From positions 248,001 through 312,000 of the forward strand of contig DDFJ01000004.1 of the NCBI GenBank assembly GCA_002337125.1: 64,000 nucleotides of DNA, written 5' to 3'. Origin of the DNA: Chitinophagaceae bacterium UBA1931 (GTDB taxonomy: Bacteria > Bacteroidota > Bacteroidia > Chitinophagales > Chitinophagaceae). A model generated the notes under the pieces. It did no database searches and was not told the DNA's origin. It saw only the letters and a program-made list of their open reading frames with translations. Positions 8,532 to 17,834 of this stretch are shown here, piece by piece (the first letter of the stretch is position 1; the number at the start of each line of letters is the position of its first letter). A program made the translations under genes and the position numbers.

Positions 8532-9860
8532 ATGTCAACTTTAAAAAGAAACAAAATTGATTTTGACCTGAAGTATAAGGTAAAAGATATCAGCCTCGCT
8601 GAGTGGGGACGCAAAGAAATCCGTTTGGCTGAAGCAGAAATGCCCGGCTTAATGGCTATCCGTGCAGAGTATGGCGCAAAACAACCGCTGAAAGATGCAC
8701 GTATTGCTGGTTGTTTGCACATGACCATTCAAACAGCAGTTTTGATTGAAACACTGGTTGCTTTAGGTGCTGAAGTAAAATGGAGTTCATGCAACATCTT
8801 TTCTACCCAGGATCATGCTGCTGCTGCTATCGCTGCTGCAGGTATTGGTGTTTATGCATGGAAAGGACAAACACAGGAAGAAGCTGATTGGTGTATTGAA
8901 CAAACATTATTCTTCGGTTCACCCGATCGTCCGTTGAATATGATTCTGGATGATGGTGGTGATTTAACCAATATGGTTCTTGATAATTACACTGAACTTA
9001 TTGCTGGCATTAAAGGTATCAGCGAAGAAACAACTACTGGTGTTCACCGTTTGTATGAGCGTGTACAGAAAGGTACTCTTCCTATGCCCGCTATCAACGT
9101 AAACGACAGTGTAACAAAATCAAAATTTGATAACAAATACGGTTGTAAAGAATCATTGGTTGATTCTATCCGTCGTGCAACTGATGTAATGCTCGCTGGT
9201 AAAGTAGCAGTAGTTGGTGGTTATGGTGATGTAGGTAAAGGTTCTGCTGCATCGTTAGCAGGTGCTGGTTGCCGTGTTATTGTTACTGAAATTGATCCTA
9301 TCTGTGCTTTGCAGGCTGCAATGGATGGCTTTGAAGTAAAGAAAATGATTGATGCAGTAAAAGAAGCTGATATTGTTGTTACTGCTTCAGGTTGCCGTGA
9401 CCTGATCACTGGTGCACATTTCAAACTGATGAAAGATAAAACCATCGTTTGTAACATTGGCCACTTTGATATTGAAATTGATGTTGCCTGGTTAAATCAA
9501 AACTATGGCAATACAAAAGATACTGTTAAGCCGCAGGTTGATATTTATAATGTTGATGGAAAAGACATCATCTTACTGGCTGAAGGCCGCCTCGTAAACC
9601 TTGGTTGTGCTACTGGTCACCCATCATTTGTAATGAGTAACTCTTTCAGCAACCAAACACTTGCACAGGTTGAGTTGTGGAATAACCATGCGAATTATGA
9701 AAACAACGTATACGTTCTTCCTAAACATCTCGATGAAAAAGTTGCACGTCTTCACCTTGCAAAAGTTGGTGCTCAGTTGGATGAATTAACTGCAGCACAG
9801 GCTGAATACCTTGGTATTTCAGTGAACGGTCCGTTCAAGTCTGATCTTTATCGTTATTAA
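8532..9860 (+). CDS. ahcY: adenosylhomocysteinase
   Basis: Hydrolyses S-adenosylhomocysteine to adenosine and homocysteine, removing the product inhibitor of SAM-dependent methyltransferases. The 442 residues cover the full family length. Visible motifs are the substrate-binding GCLHMTIQTAVL and SCNIFSTQDHAAAA, the linker DNKYGCKESLVD, the NAD-binding glycine-rich GGYGDVGKGSA, and the C-terminal HPSFVMSNSF and DLYRY ending. The start at 8532 (MSTLKRNK) is supported by the promoter box just upstream. A strong terminator at 9881-9910 closes a single-gene unit. No SAH or SAM riboswitch can fit in the roughly 15-base leader. Confidence 0.97.
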   Translation: MSTLKRNKIDFDLKYKVKDISLAEWGRKEIRLAEAEMPGLMAIRAEYGAKQPLKDARIAGCLHMTIQTAVLIETLVALGAEVKWSSCNIFSTQDHAAAAIAAAGIGVYAWKGQTQEEADWCIEQTLFFGSPDRPLNMILDDGGDLTNMVLDNYTELIAGIKGISEETTTGVHRLYERVQKGTLPMPAINVNDSVTKSKFDNKYGCKESLVDSIRRATDVMLAGKVAVVGGYGDVGKGSAASLAGAGCRVIVTEIDPICALQAAMDGFEVKKMIDAVKEADIVVTASGCRDLITGAHFKLMKDKTIVCNIGHFDIEIDVAWLNQNYGNTKDTVKPQVDIYNVDGKDIILLAEGRLVNLGCATGHPSFVMSNSFSNQTLAQVELWNNHANYENNVYVLPKHLDEKVARLHLAKVGAQLDELTAAQAEYLGISVNGPFKSDLYRY

Positions 9861-9880
9861 TAATAAACGATTTTCTATTC

Positions 9881-9911
9881 AAAAACCCGTTTCAGTTGAA
9901 ACGGGTTTTTT
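9881..9911 (+). terminator. intrinsic terminator after ahcY
   Basis: Thirteen-base perfect stem around AAACCCGTTTC / GAAACGGGTTT with loop AGTT and a T run. Confidence 0.9.
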
Positions 9912-9987
9912 ATTTAACAGATTAGTAAATAATTCCAGCAAAGTTGAAAAGAAAGGCTGTTCAACTTTTTATAATTTTATAGTGTAA

Positions 9988-10884
9988 ATGAAAAATGCAG
10001 GCATTATACTGGCAGTTCTGTTGATGATTGTTCATCTGCAGAAAATCGAAGCGCAGTCGTACGTACGGCCTGTATTAACCGAAAAAGAAAAAGCACTGAA
10101 TTTTTTACAGAGCATCGACCCTCTCACAAAAAGTCAGCACTGGCAAAACATCAGCCCCGATTTGTTTTTACGCAACCTGCGCAGGAATATTGAAGATCCT
10201 GACTTTCTTTATGCAGGAAGAAATACCAACTTCTGCAGTTATGCCGCATTGGGTTATGTATTGCTGAAAGAAGATCCGCTGGGATATGTACAATTCATGA
10301 CTGAACTATACCAGAACGGTAAAGCAGTTTACGGAAATACAACCTTTACACCCTCGCAAGGAATTAAAGAAACGGCAGGACAGATTTTTTATGAAGGCGA
10401 ACTGGACAGGAATGAAGCCGACCAGGTTTTATTTTTTACACTGGCCGATCATTTTAAAGGCTATCTCAATGTATTGAACCGCCATTACAACCCCGGCGAT
10501 GAACAAACCATGTGGGCATCAACCAATTTATCAAAATTCAACAGGATGCTTCGTGCAATGTTTAAGACAGAAATCCATTCAACCGGTGCAGATCTTGCCC
10601 GTCCCAAAATATCTGATCTTACAGCATTCCTTAACGATAAATTAAGCCATGGCAATGTGTTTCTTTATCTAAACAACACAGTGCTTCACCGCAAATTTCA
10701 TCATAAAACAAAAAAACGTATTCCAACACATTACGTTGTTTTACTGGGTATAACTGAACAGAATAATACAGCAACAATTACTTTCTGGGACGCCGGCTAT
10801 AAAACAAGAAAAACAATTAACATGCACACACTCCGCTGGATTCTCTATGGCATTTCATGGAGTGTAAACAAAACACAACCTTGA
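9988..10884 (+). CDS. secreted protein, possible papain-like cysteine peptidase fold
   Basis: 298 residues with a signal peptide (cut near IEAQ). I do not recognise a named family. Three segments have the order and spacing of a papain-like catalytic triad: Cys83 in TNFCSYAALGYVLL at the start of a helix, His248 in PTHYVVLLGI on a strand, and Asp268 in TFWDAGY, as in C39-like or CHAP-like peptidases. The arrangement is seen; the activity is inference. The 3' end overlaps the next gene by 28 bases (or 4, if that gene uses a TTG start), which suggests co-translation with the lipoprotein. Confidence 0.7.
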   Translation: MKNAGIILAVLLMIVHLQKIEAQSYVRPVLTEKEKALNFLQSIDPLTKSQHWQNISPDLFLRNLRRNIEDPDFLYAGRNTNFCSYAALGYVLLKEDPLGYVQFMTELYQNGKAVYGNTTFTPSQGIKETAGQIFYEGELDRNEADQVLFFTLADHFKGYLNVLNRHYNPGDEQTMWASTNLSKFNRMLRAMFKTEIHSTGADLARPKISDLTAFLNDKLSHGNVFLYLNNTVLHRKFHHKTKKRIPTHYVVLLGITEQNNTATITFWDAGYKTRKTINMHTLRWILYGISWSVNKTQP

Positions 10885-11483
10885 CGAAATTAATTTTACA
10901 TATCATCCTGTTGTCCGGTTTATTGGGAGCTTCCTGCTCTCCACCAAGAAATTTTCCGGTAAATTATTACAAGGAAAACGAAGAAAAAATTCATGCCATT
11001 AACTATCACTATCAAACACTCTATTTACAAAAACCATTTGCGGCCGAATTCAATGATAAAAGATTTGAATCCGTTTCGTTTGAATTAAAAACTGATTCAT
11101 TACGTTACATCTTTGAATTCCTGGTCAGCGATCCACATCTTCGTGATACTTTGTACAAGTTTGGATATGATACAACAGCCGTTTTACAGTTGGTAAAAGA
11201 CATGAAAGAAATCAGGTGTACATGGATTAATACACTTGATTATTATGTCGACGGAAATAAACGATTACTCACTTTTCTTTCCATCAGGCACAAAGCACTT
11301 GACATTCCTTTTTCACCAAAGAAATATTTCATTCTTACAATTTATGAACAGCCACAGTATTACGATGCTGAAGGAAGATTGCTGGATAAACGCAATCTCC
11401 GCCGGCTTAGAAAAGTAAATAATGAAATTTTCTGGCGTATAAATGATAAAGTCTGTTACACCTTATCAGCAAAATTCAGGTAG
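10857..11483 (+). CDS. hypothetical lipoprotein
   Basis: A type II signal peptide ends in the lipobox LGASC, so the product is probably a lipid-anchored envelope protein. The ATG at 10857 gives 208 residues. A TTG at 10881 overlaps the stop of the previous gene as TTGA and would give the cleaner N-terminus MTKLILHIILLSGLLGASC (200 residues). The mature part is charged, with no family I recognise (DTLYKFGYDTTAVLQLVKDM; TIYEQPQYYDAEG). It shares an operon with the papain-like candidate and may be its partner, for example an immunity protein or inhibitor, but nothing in the sequence proves that. Confidence 0.72.
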   Translation: MECKQNTTLTKLILHIILLSGLLGASCSPPRNFPVNYYKENEEKIHAINYHYQTLYLQKPFAAEFNDKRFESVSFELKTDSLRYIFEFLVSDPHLRDTLYKFGYDTTAVLQLVKDMKEIRCTWINTLDYYVDGNKRLLTFLSIRHKALDIPFSPKKYFILTIYEQPQYYDAEGRLLDKRNLRRLRKVNNEIFWRINDKVCYTLSAKFR

Positions 11484-11495
11484 AGCCTGAAGCAA

Positions 11496-11975
11496 TTAAC
11501 ATTTTTTCTTTATAAAGATGTAAGCAACACCCACACCAAGGAAAAACGTTTGCCCGGTATAAACGGCACGGGTAAAGATCTCACCATCCCGTAAAATCTT
11601 TTTCCGGTAATCAGCATATAAAAGAAGCCTTGTATCAGTGGATCTCTTGTAAAACGTATATTGATCATCCAGCTTACTTACAGTTAATTTCTTCGTGGTG
11701 TGTACTGAAAAACCTCCACCAAGATCAATCACGGACTTGGAAGTTATTGCGATCGTTTTGCCTAACCGTGCAAAAAAGATATCTGGTTCACAAACCTTAT
11801 CAGTAAGAGGGACAATATAACCGGCTCCCACATTCAGTTTGGGAAAACGGTAAGACATTTCAACATTAATGGCAGGAATAGATTTACTATTAATTCCTCC
11901 GCCAAATTCAGTAGATAATTGCGCAGATGCGAAACCAAAAGAACAAAAAAATAAGAAAGTAAAGACAAACCTCAT
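11496..11975 (-). CDS. small secreted beta-strand-rich protein
   Basis: 159 residues with a signal peptide (cut near ASAQ). The mature part is alternating beta-strands with glycine turns (STEFGGGINSKSIPAINVEMSY; NVGAGYIVPL; FFLGVGVAYIFI), like a small outer-membrane barrel or a fragment of a porin-like fold. Family unknown. It ends 12 bases from the end of the convergent lipoprotein gene. Confidence 0.7.
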   Translation of the reverse strand: MRFVFTFLFFCSFGFASAQLSTEFGGGINSKSIPAINVEMSYRFPKLNVGAGYIVPLTDKVCEPDIFFARLGKTIAITSKSVIDLGGGFSVHTTKKLTVSKLDDQYTFYKRSTDTRLLLYADYRKKILRDGEIFTRAVYTGQTFFLGVGVAYIFIKKKC

Positions 11976-12007
11976 CGTTGTTGTTTTATGAGTAACGAAT
12001 TTTTTTT

Positions 12008-12023
12008 ATTGGCAAATGCCAAT
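12008..12023. promoter_or_regulatory. perfect palindrome in a divergent intergenic region
   Basis: ATTGGCA-AA-TGCCAAT lies 33 bases upstream of the start of the minus-strand gene ending at 11496. It has the size and symmetry of a dimeric repressor site. No regulator is linked to it here. Confidence 0.35.
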
Positions 12024-12201
12024 ACGAACTTTACTGAGGCTTCTTATTTGGTAAATTTGAAATGTTTAACGAAAGTAAAGCAGTCAAGGTGAATTAAATG
12101 GCTTTGGCTAAATCGAAAGATTAAAAATATTGAAAAAACAAATAGCTGGACTTATTTTCTCATAATTAATTTCCACATATATTTAATTTTAAATACTTGT
12201 C

Positions 12202-12840
12202 ATGAAGACAATTAAATTACTCCTTTCCCTTTTACTTACAGCAACAGGAACAAACGCACAACAGTTAAAAACGGATGCGTCCATATTAAAACTAAAAGCG
12301 CCTGAAACATTTAAAGCTGAGTTTATTACTACAAAGGGAAACTTTACTGTTGAAGTATACAGGAACTGGTCGCCATTGGGAGCCGACCGGTTTTATCAAC
12401 TCATACGTACGGGTTATTACAATAACACAATCATCTTTCGTGTGGTAAAAGATTATCTTGTACAGTTTGGTGTATCGGAAGACATGCAGAAGAATATTTT
12501 CTGGCAGGGCAAGAACCTGAAAGACGAACCTGTTGTTGCATCAAACACCGATAGCACATTGTGTTTTTCAAGAGGTGCCCCTAATACCCGCAAAACATCT
12601 GTGTTCATTAACCTCAGAAACAATCTTACGTACGATACATTAACAGCAGCAGGCGTAAAAGGATTTGTTCCGTTTGCAAAAATCATAAGCGGAATGGATA
12701 TTGTGCGACAGTTTTTTTCTGAATATGGAAATGATACAATGAAGGCAGCTGACACGATTTACTTCAAGGGAAATGCCTGGATGCAAAAACGTTTTCCCGG
12801 CCTGGATATGATTAAAGAAGCAAAAATCTTAACCAATTAA
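12202..12840 (+). CDS. exported cyclophilin-type peptidyl-prolyl cis-trans isomerase
   Basis: 212 residues with a signal peptide (cut near TNAQ). The cyclophilin core is visible: TTKGNFTVEVYRNWSPLGADRFYQLI, IIFRVVKDYLVQFG (the conserved FHRV...QGG segment with the catalytic Arg kept), FSRGAPNTRKTSVFINL (for ANAGPNTNGSQFFI) and GFVPFAKIISGMDIV. It should catalyse proline isomerisation in the periplasm. The His of FHRV is replaced and the Gln/Phe of the core motif differ, so activity may be reduced. A -7-like TATATTTA at 12178-12185 lies upstream. Confidence 0.88.
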   Translation: MKTIKLLLSLLLTATGTNAQQLKTDASILKLKAPETFKAEFITTKGNFTVEVYRNWSPLGADRFYQLIRTGYYNNTIIFRVVKDYLVQFGVSEDMQKNIFWQGKNLKDEPVVASNTDSTLCFSRGAPNTRKTSVFINLRNNLTYDTLTAAGVKGFVPFAKIISGMDIVRQFFSEYGNDTMKAADTIYFKGNAWMQKRFPGLDMIKEAKILTN

Positions 12841-12950
12841 TTTTTCTTTATAAGTTTTCCACAATACTTCATTTCTGCACGGGATTTGATTTGTTTCTAC
12901 TCCCAATATCCGCATCAGTAAACATTTATAACACAACTAAAAAATTACTG

Positions 12951-13253
12951 ATGAAATTACAAGTAACAAAAAACATTCAGTTTTCAAGACTGATTAAAGC
13001 AAATGGGCGTTTGTGCGAATTTAATTTCAGGAAAATGAATGGCCTCAACGAAGGAATATTCAGCGTTGATGTGGCGGATGACCGTGGTAACCGCATTTTA
13101 TTTAAAATGGAAAAGGAAGAAGGCTTTTGGAAAATAGCCACGCCAGACCTCCCCTTCTGGATTACAGCAGCTGTTCATGAACTGCATGAAAAAATTGAGG
13201 AGATTATGATTGCTGAAACAAACCACGAAAGCCATACAGCTTCTGCTGAATAG
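12951..13253 (+). CDS. hypothetical protein, about 100 residues
   Basis: ATG at 12951 gives a small soluble protein beginning MKLQVTKNIQFSRLIKANGR, with a beta-rich core (NEGIFSVDVADDRGNRILFKM), a WKIATPDLPFWI segment, and a C-terminal helix HELHEKIEEIM. A longer frame back to 12891 is open, but its start lacks any promoter support. No family recognised. It lies between the cyclophilin and tex. Confidence 0.65.
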   Translation: MKLQVTKNIQFSRLIKANGRLCEFNFRKMNGLNEGIFSVDVADDRGNRILFKMEKEEGFWKIATPDLPFWITAAVHELHEKIEEIMIAETNHESHTASAE

Positions 13254-13389
13254 TTCAGGCACTGGGTTTGAGCATGATTTAGTATAGGAATATGGGATGA
13301 AAACTGCAGCTTTTTTTCAAGTTTTTTTTCTGAATTGAGGGGCTTATATTCGCACCCCTCTTTAAAAAAATAACGAAAAACAATAGTTC

Positions 13390-15630
13390 ATGACAGAGTT
13401 TTCATCGAAGATTGCAGGCTTGCTGAATTTGCGTATTCCTCAGGTTGATGCAGTAATTGAATTGCTTGCCGAAGGTGCCACCATCCCTTTCATTGCCCGT
13501 TACCGTAAAGATAAAACCGGCAACCTGGATGAGGTGCAGATTCAACAGATACAGGATCAGCAGAAATTTTTAAAAGAGTTTACTGAACGCAAAGCGTTTA
13601 TTGAGAAAACAATAACTGAGCAAGGGAAGATGACAGAGCAACTGCAACAAAAAATTGATGCAGCCACTACACTTAATGAACTGGAAGATATTTACCTGCC
13701 GTACAAACCCAAGCGAAAAACAAAAGCACAAACTGCAAAAGAAAACGGTCTGGAACCACTTGCACTGCTGTTGCTTGAACAAAAGGAAATCAACATTAAC
13801 GATGAAGCCGCTGCTTTTATTAATGATAAAGTAAAAACAGCAGACGAAGCTTTACAGGGCGCAAGAGATATTATTTCTGAAATGGTGAATGAAGATGCAG
13901 TTGTACGTGCCAAGCTGCGTAAGTTTTTTGAAGATGAGGCTTTGGTGAAAAGTTCGGTGATGAAGGATAAGGAAACAGAAGGTGCTAAATTCAAAGACTA
14001 TTTCGATTTCAGTGAACCTGTACATAAAATCCCATCGCACCGTATTCTTGCAATTCTGCGTGGCTTTACTGAAGGCATTCTGAAGATGAGTATTGAACCT
14101 GAAGAAGAACTGGCAATTGAGTTAATTGATGCACTGTATGTAAAAGGAATCAGCGATTCAACTGCACAGGTAAAAAAAGCCGTTAAAGATGCGTATAAGC
14201 GTTTACTTCAACCAAGCCTTGAAACAGAATTCCGCTCACAGCTGAAACAGAAAGGTGATGAAGAAGCCATCAATGTATTTGCTGAAAATCTTCGGCAGTT
14301 ATTACTGAGCAGTCCGCTGGGAAGTAAACGTATTCTTGCAATTGACCCAGGTTACAGAACCGGTTGTAAAATTGTTTGTCTTGATGAAAAAGGCGAACTG
14401 CAAACAACTGATCTCATCTATATTCATGAGCCTGGAAAATTATTTTCTTCTGAACATACCATTAGGCATTTGGTGAATACTTATAATACAGAAGTGTTTG
14501 CCATTGGCGATGGTACTGCAGGAAGAGAAACCGAGCAATTCATTAAAAAATTAAATCTTGGTCTGCCTATCTTTTTGGTAAATGAAGATGGTGCATCGGT
14601 TTACAGTGCAAGTGAAGTAGCCCGTGAAGAATTCCCTGATAAAGATGTAACTGTTCGTGGTGCAGTAAGTATTGGAAGAAGGTTAATGGATCCGCTGGCT
14701 GAGCTGGTAAAAATTGATCCTAAAAGTATTGGTGTTGGACAATACCAGCACGATGTAAACCAGGTGCGTTTAAAAGAACGTCTTGACCAGACTGTTGTAA
14801 GCTGTGTAAACCAGGTGGGTGTAAATCTTAACACAGCCAGTAAGCATTTGCTGAGCTATGTAAGTGGTATTAACAGCGGCATTGCAGAAAACATTGTGAA
14901 ATACAGGAACGAAATCGGACGATTTAAAAGCCGTAACCAGTTATTAAAAGTTCCAAGACTTGGTGAAAAAGCATTTGAACAATGTGCAGGGTTTCTTCGT
15001 ATTCCGGATGGAGAAAATGCATTGGATAAAAGTGCAGTGCATCCTGAAGCTTATGCATTAGTTGAAAAGATGGCTGGCGATCTTCAGTTAAAAGTGGAAG
15101 ATTTAATTGGCAATGAAAATAACATTAAGCAGATCGCTTCTAAAAAATATATCACCGAACAGTTTGGTGAATTAACCATTAATGATATTCTGAAGGAACT
15201 GGTTAAACCGGGTCTTGATCCCCGCAGTGAAGTGCAGGTGTTTGAATATGCCAATATTTTCAGCATTGAAGAAGTAATACCCGGCATGGTTATTCCAGGC
15301 ATTGTAACCAATCTTACACGGTTTGGTGCGTTTGTTGACATTGGTGTAAAACAGGACGGACTTGTGCATGTTTCAGAAATTTCACACGACTACATTACTG
15401 ATCCTGCAGAGAAATTAAAACTCAACGATAAAGTGATGGTGAAAGTTGTTGAAGTTGATTTGGTTCGTAAACGTATTGCCTTATCCATTAAACAAACAGA
15501 AGAAGCACCGGCAAGAGGATCAAAAAACAGGAACAACAACAATCAGCGTTTTCAGAAAAAAGAAGAAGACTTAAGCAATCTTAGTGTTAATGATGCACTT
15601 GCAGCATTAAAGAAGAAATTTGGCAAATAG
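13390..15630 (+). CDS. tex: Tex-family transcription accessory / RNA-binding protein
   Basis: 746 residues. Tex is a cytosolic nucleic-acid-binding protein related to eukaryotic Spt6. Visible parts are the N-terminal helical Tex domain (ATIPFIARYRKDKTGNLDEVQI), a YqgF/RuvC-like domain (ILAIDPGYRTGCK), a helix-hairpin-helix segment (LNTASKHLLSYVSGINSGIAENIV) and a C-terminal S1 RNA-binding domain (GIVTNLTRFGAFVDIGVKQDGLVHVSEIS). The length is normal. A variant -7 box TATATTCG at 13345-13352 precedes the gene and a strong terminator follows, so it is probably monocistronic. Confidence 0.95.
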   Translation: MTEFSSKIAGLLNLRIPQVDAVIELLAEGATIPFIARYRKDKTGNLDEVQIQQIQDQQKFLKEFTERKAFIEKTITEQGKMTEQLQQKIDAATTLNELEDIYLPYKPKRKTKAQTAKENGLEPLALLLLEQKEININDEAAAFINDKVKTADEALQGARDIISEMVNEDAVVRAKLRKFFEDEALVKSSVMKDKETEGAKFKDYFDFSEPVHKIPSHRILAILRGFTEGILKMSIEPEEELAIELIDALYVKGISDSTAQVKKAVKDAYKRLLQPSLETEFRSQLKQKGDEEAINVFAENLRQLLLSSPLGSKRILAIDPGYRTGCKIVCLDEKGELQTTDLIYIHEPGKLFSSEHTIRHLVNTYNTEVFAIGDGTAGRETEQFIKKLNLGLPIFLVNEDGASVYSASEVAREEFPDKDVTVRGAVSIGRRLMDPLAELVKIDPKSIGVGQYQHDVNQVRLKERLDQTVVSCVNQVGVNLNTASKHLLSYVSGINSGIAENIVKYRNEIGRFKSRNQLLKVPRLGEKAFEQCAGFLRIPDGENALDKSAVHPEAYALVEKMAGDLQLKVEDLIGNENNIKQIASKKYITEQFGELTINDILKELVKPGLDPRSEVQVFEYANIFSIEEVIPGMVIPGIVTNLTRFGAFVDIGVKQDGLVHVSEISHDYITDPAEKLKLNDKVMVKVVEVDLVRKRIALSIKQTEEAPARGSKNRNNNNQRFQKKEEDLSNLSVNDALAALKKKFGK

Positions 15631-15640
15631 AACAAAAAAT

Positions 15641-15670
15641 AAAAAATCCTGCAGCCGCAGGATTTTTTTT
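15641..15670 (+). terminator. intrinsic terminator after tex
   Basis: Twelve-base stem AAAAAATCCTGC / GCAGGATTTTTT, loop AGCC, then further T. Confidence 0.9.
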
Positions 15671-15736
15671 AAAAAGAAAACCAGAGAACCCATCGAAAAT
15701 ATTTTTCAATAAAATTTCATTTGATGATACTGGAGA

Positions 15737-15764
15737 ACAGGTGCGCAATTTGAAGCGCACCTGT
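15737..15764. other. hairpin between convergent genes
   Basis: ACAGGTGCGC / GCGCACCTGT, 10 base pairs with an 8-base loop, just beyond the 3' end of the minus-strand porin-like gene. It lacks a long T run on either strand, so it may be a weak terminator or an mRNA 3' stabiliser. Confidence 0.5.
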
Positions 15765-15771
15765 TTGCAGA

Positions 15772-16467
15772 TTACAAACGGAACCCAACTGTAAAACTCA
15801 GAACTCTGTGTTTATTGTTATTGTCTGCACTGCTGTTCGCACCCGATTGTAATTTTGCAAGCCCGAGACCATAGTTAACAGAAAACATCATTGATTCTCC
15901 TTCAAAACCAACTGTACCATTTAAACCATAATCAAAACGGCGCATGATTCCGAAACCTGCACCTTCTTCCTGCGATGTACTTGGATCATCATTGGAGAAC
16001 TGAATTTTTTTATTGCTGCTGAAAGCAACACCAAATATTTTTCCTTCGGCTTTGTTTTTACCGGCAACACCCATTGCAGCATAAGGGCCGGCACCAACAA
16101 AAAACTTTGATGTTTTATCTGAAAGTGGAAGTTTCAACACAACATTTACAGGAACTTCAATATACATTGGATTGGATGTTGCCCTGTAATAATTTGCATC
16201 AGTTGTATTTCCTGCCTGTGTTTTAGATCCTTTACCGGTAAAAAACAGACCGGGCTGTAAAGACAACACATTTTTTACAAGCGTGAAATCGCCCTGCAAT
16301 CCGGCATGAAAACTGGGAAGCATCTTCGCATCATCAACTGTACCATTATCTGATATGGAAACATTTGCAAGGTTTAAACCTGCTTTGAGAAACACTGCTG
16401 AATTCTGGGCATTAACTCCTGCTGCAACTGCAACAAAAAAAAGAAATGATAAGAGTTTTAATTTCAT
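15772..16467 (-). CDS. porin-family outer-membrane beta-barrel protein
   Basis: From the ATG at 16467 the product is 231 residues starting MKLKLLSFLFFVAVAAGVNAQ, a clean signal peptide. A longer in-frame start at 16494 would put nine extra residues before it and is less likely. The mature part looks like the OmpW/OmpX-like 'porin family protein' of Bacteroidota: FLKAGLNLANVSI, PSFHAGLQGDF, LSLQPGLFFTGKGSK, YIEVPVNVVLKLPL, and a last strand VLSFTVGFRL. Its role as channel or structural protein is unknown. Confidence 0.85.
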   Translation of the reverse strand: MKLKLLSFLFFVAVAAGVNAQNSAVFLKAGLNLANVSISDNGTVDDAKMLPSFHAGLQGDFTLVKNVLSLQPGLFFTGKGSKTQAGNTTDANYYRATSNPMYIEVPVNVVLKLPLSDKTSKFFVGAGPYAAMGVAGKNKAEGKIFGVAFSSNKKIQFSNDDPSTSQEEGAGFGIMRRFDYGLNGTVGFEGESMMFSVNYGLGLAKLQSGANSSADNNNKHRVLSFTVGFRL

Positions 16468-16545
16468 AAAAATATTTTCCAGCATAATTTTCAAACACTA
16501 TGCCAAAAAGAATATTCTTATTTTTTTCGAGCGTATTACCAATGT

Positions 16546-16578
16546 AAAAAAGTCCGGCTTCAATAGCCGGACTTTTTT
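16546..16578 (-). terminator. intrinsic terminator of the ASKHA-protein gene
   Basis: Fourteen-base arms AAAAAAGTCCGGCT / AGCCGGACTTTTTT, loop of 5. It works on both strands; it lies directly beyond the minus-strand gene ending at 16581. Confidence 0.9.
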
Positions 16579-16580
16579 AT

Positions 16581-17717
16581 TTAATCAACAATCTGATCGA
16601 CATAAGCGGAAACCCATCCTACTTGACCATTTTTCACCAGGTAAAATTGTTTGGCTTCATTAACCGATTTAAACTGTCGCATAATACGAAGTAACAATGC
16701 TGTACCTGCCATTAATGAGCGTTGATCAAAAACTGTATGCACACGTTTAATTTCATTTCCAATTAATTTCTTATTCCATTGAGCATCGTCCATTTTATTG
16801 AGCAGGTATGAATCAGATAAAGAAGAATAATTTTCAGAAAGACGTTTGTAAAAACGTTCAACATCTTCATAAGTAACCGGCACAATTGAATTGCTGTTTA
16901 ATTCAGGATAAATAAGCGTTGCTGTTGCCCATGCAATACCACCGCTGAATGCAATATGATCGCTTACCGGATAGCTGCCACTTGAATTAACTGCATAAAT
17001 AATTTCAGTATTTTCTGCACCCGCAGCTACACGTTGTAAAACACGGCTGTAATTAGCAAGCGATTTATCATCAGCACACATTTTCTCAGCAGCATTAGCT
17101 GTACTTTTTGTGCCCCATGAAAGTTGAAACAGGTAAAACTCACTGTCATTACCATAAGGAAAAAATCCACCTTTTGTATTACCGCTTCCGATATCGATCA
17201 GGAAAGTGTTATATCGTTTTGATACAGGTACAATTCCCAGGTGAGAAAGTTTTGCTTCCTGCATTACTGATACAACTTCCACGTTTCGTTCAGGTTCATT
17301 TATCTTCTGCTTAAACTCTTTGATAAAATTGTTGATCCATTCGCCCTTATTTTCTTTATCGGCCTGAATTTTAACGCCACTGCTTACTACAGTAAAAATG
17401 CGTTTTGAAGGGATTGCATAATTAGAAAGAGCAACATTAAATAAAGAGGAAAGACCTGCTAATGTCGCATCATAAGTTTGTTTATTAAAAGAAATAAAGT
17501 CGGTGTTAACGGAAGTATCTTTCAGAATGTTGAATGTATTTCCCTTCTCGGCATTCTTTTTTAACTCAATAATACTCATCTTAACTCCTTTCGAACCAAC
17601 TTCAATACCTGCATAAATACTGGGGGCACTGTATTTGGATTTATTGCTTGTTTGCCCAAACGTTATTGAAACGATGACACACAAAACCACAGACAACATC
17701 GCAAGCCTTTTAGTCAT
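16581..17717 (-). CDS. exported Ppx/GppA-like ASKHA-fold protein
   Basis: 378 residues. The N-terminus (MTKRLAMLSVVLCVIVSITFGQ) is a signal peptide, so the protein should be periplasmic. The body has the actin-like ATPase fold signatures in order: phosphate-1 at 37-48 (GIEVGSKGVKMS), the Ppx/GppA-type acidic segment at 151-161 (VMQEAKLSHLG, compare EEA.L.Y.G with its catalytic Glu), phosphate-2 at 173-184 (LIDIGSGNTKGG) and the adenosine motif near 257-263 (AFSGGIA). Exopolyphosphatases and pppGppases of this fold are cytosolic, so export is odd. A polyphosphate or nucleotide-binding role is inference. It may form a unit with the coiled-coil gene upstream (117 bases apart). Confidence 0.78.
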   Translation of the reverse strand: MTKRLAMLSVVLCVIVSITFGQTSNKSKYSAPSIYAGIEVGSKGVKMSIIELKKNAEKGNTFNILKDTSVNTDFISFNKQTYDATLAGLSSLFNVALSNYAIPSKRIFTVVSSGVKIQADKENKGEWINNFIKEFKQKINEPERNVEVVSVMQEAKLSHLGIVPVSKRYNTFLIDIGSGNTKGGFFPYGNDSEFYLFQLSWGTKSTANAAEKMCADDKSLANYSRVLQRVAAGAENTEIIYAVNSSGSYPVSDHIAFSGGIAWATATLIYPELNSNSIVPVTYEDVERFYKRLSENYSSLSDSYLLNKMDDAQWNKKLIGNEIKRVHTVFDQRSLMAGTALLLRIMRQFKSVNEAKQFYLVKNGQVGWVSAYVDQIVD

Positions 17718-17834
17718 ATTTTAGCTGTTTTTACTTAATGAATTATCAGTAAAAATACTTAAACTCCTGAAGATGAAACAATACCAGGCAGAGATGGTGA
17801 TAACTGTGAAAAAAATGTGATTAAGTACAAATTG

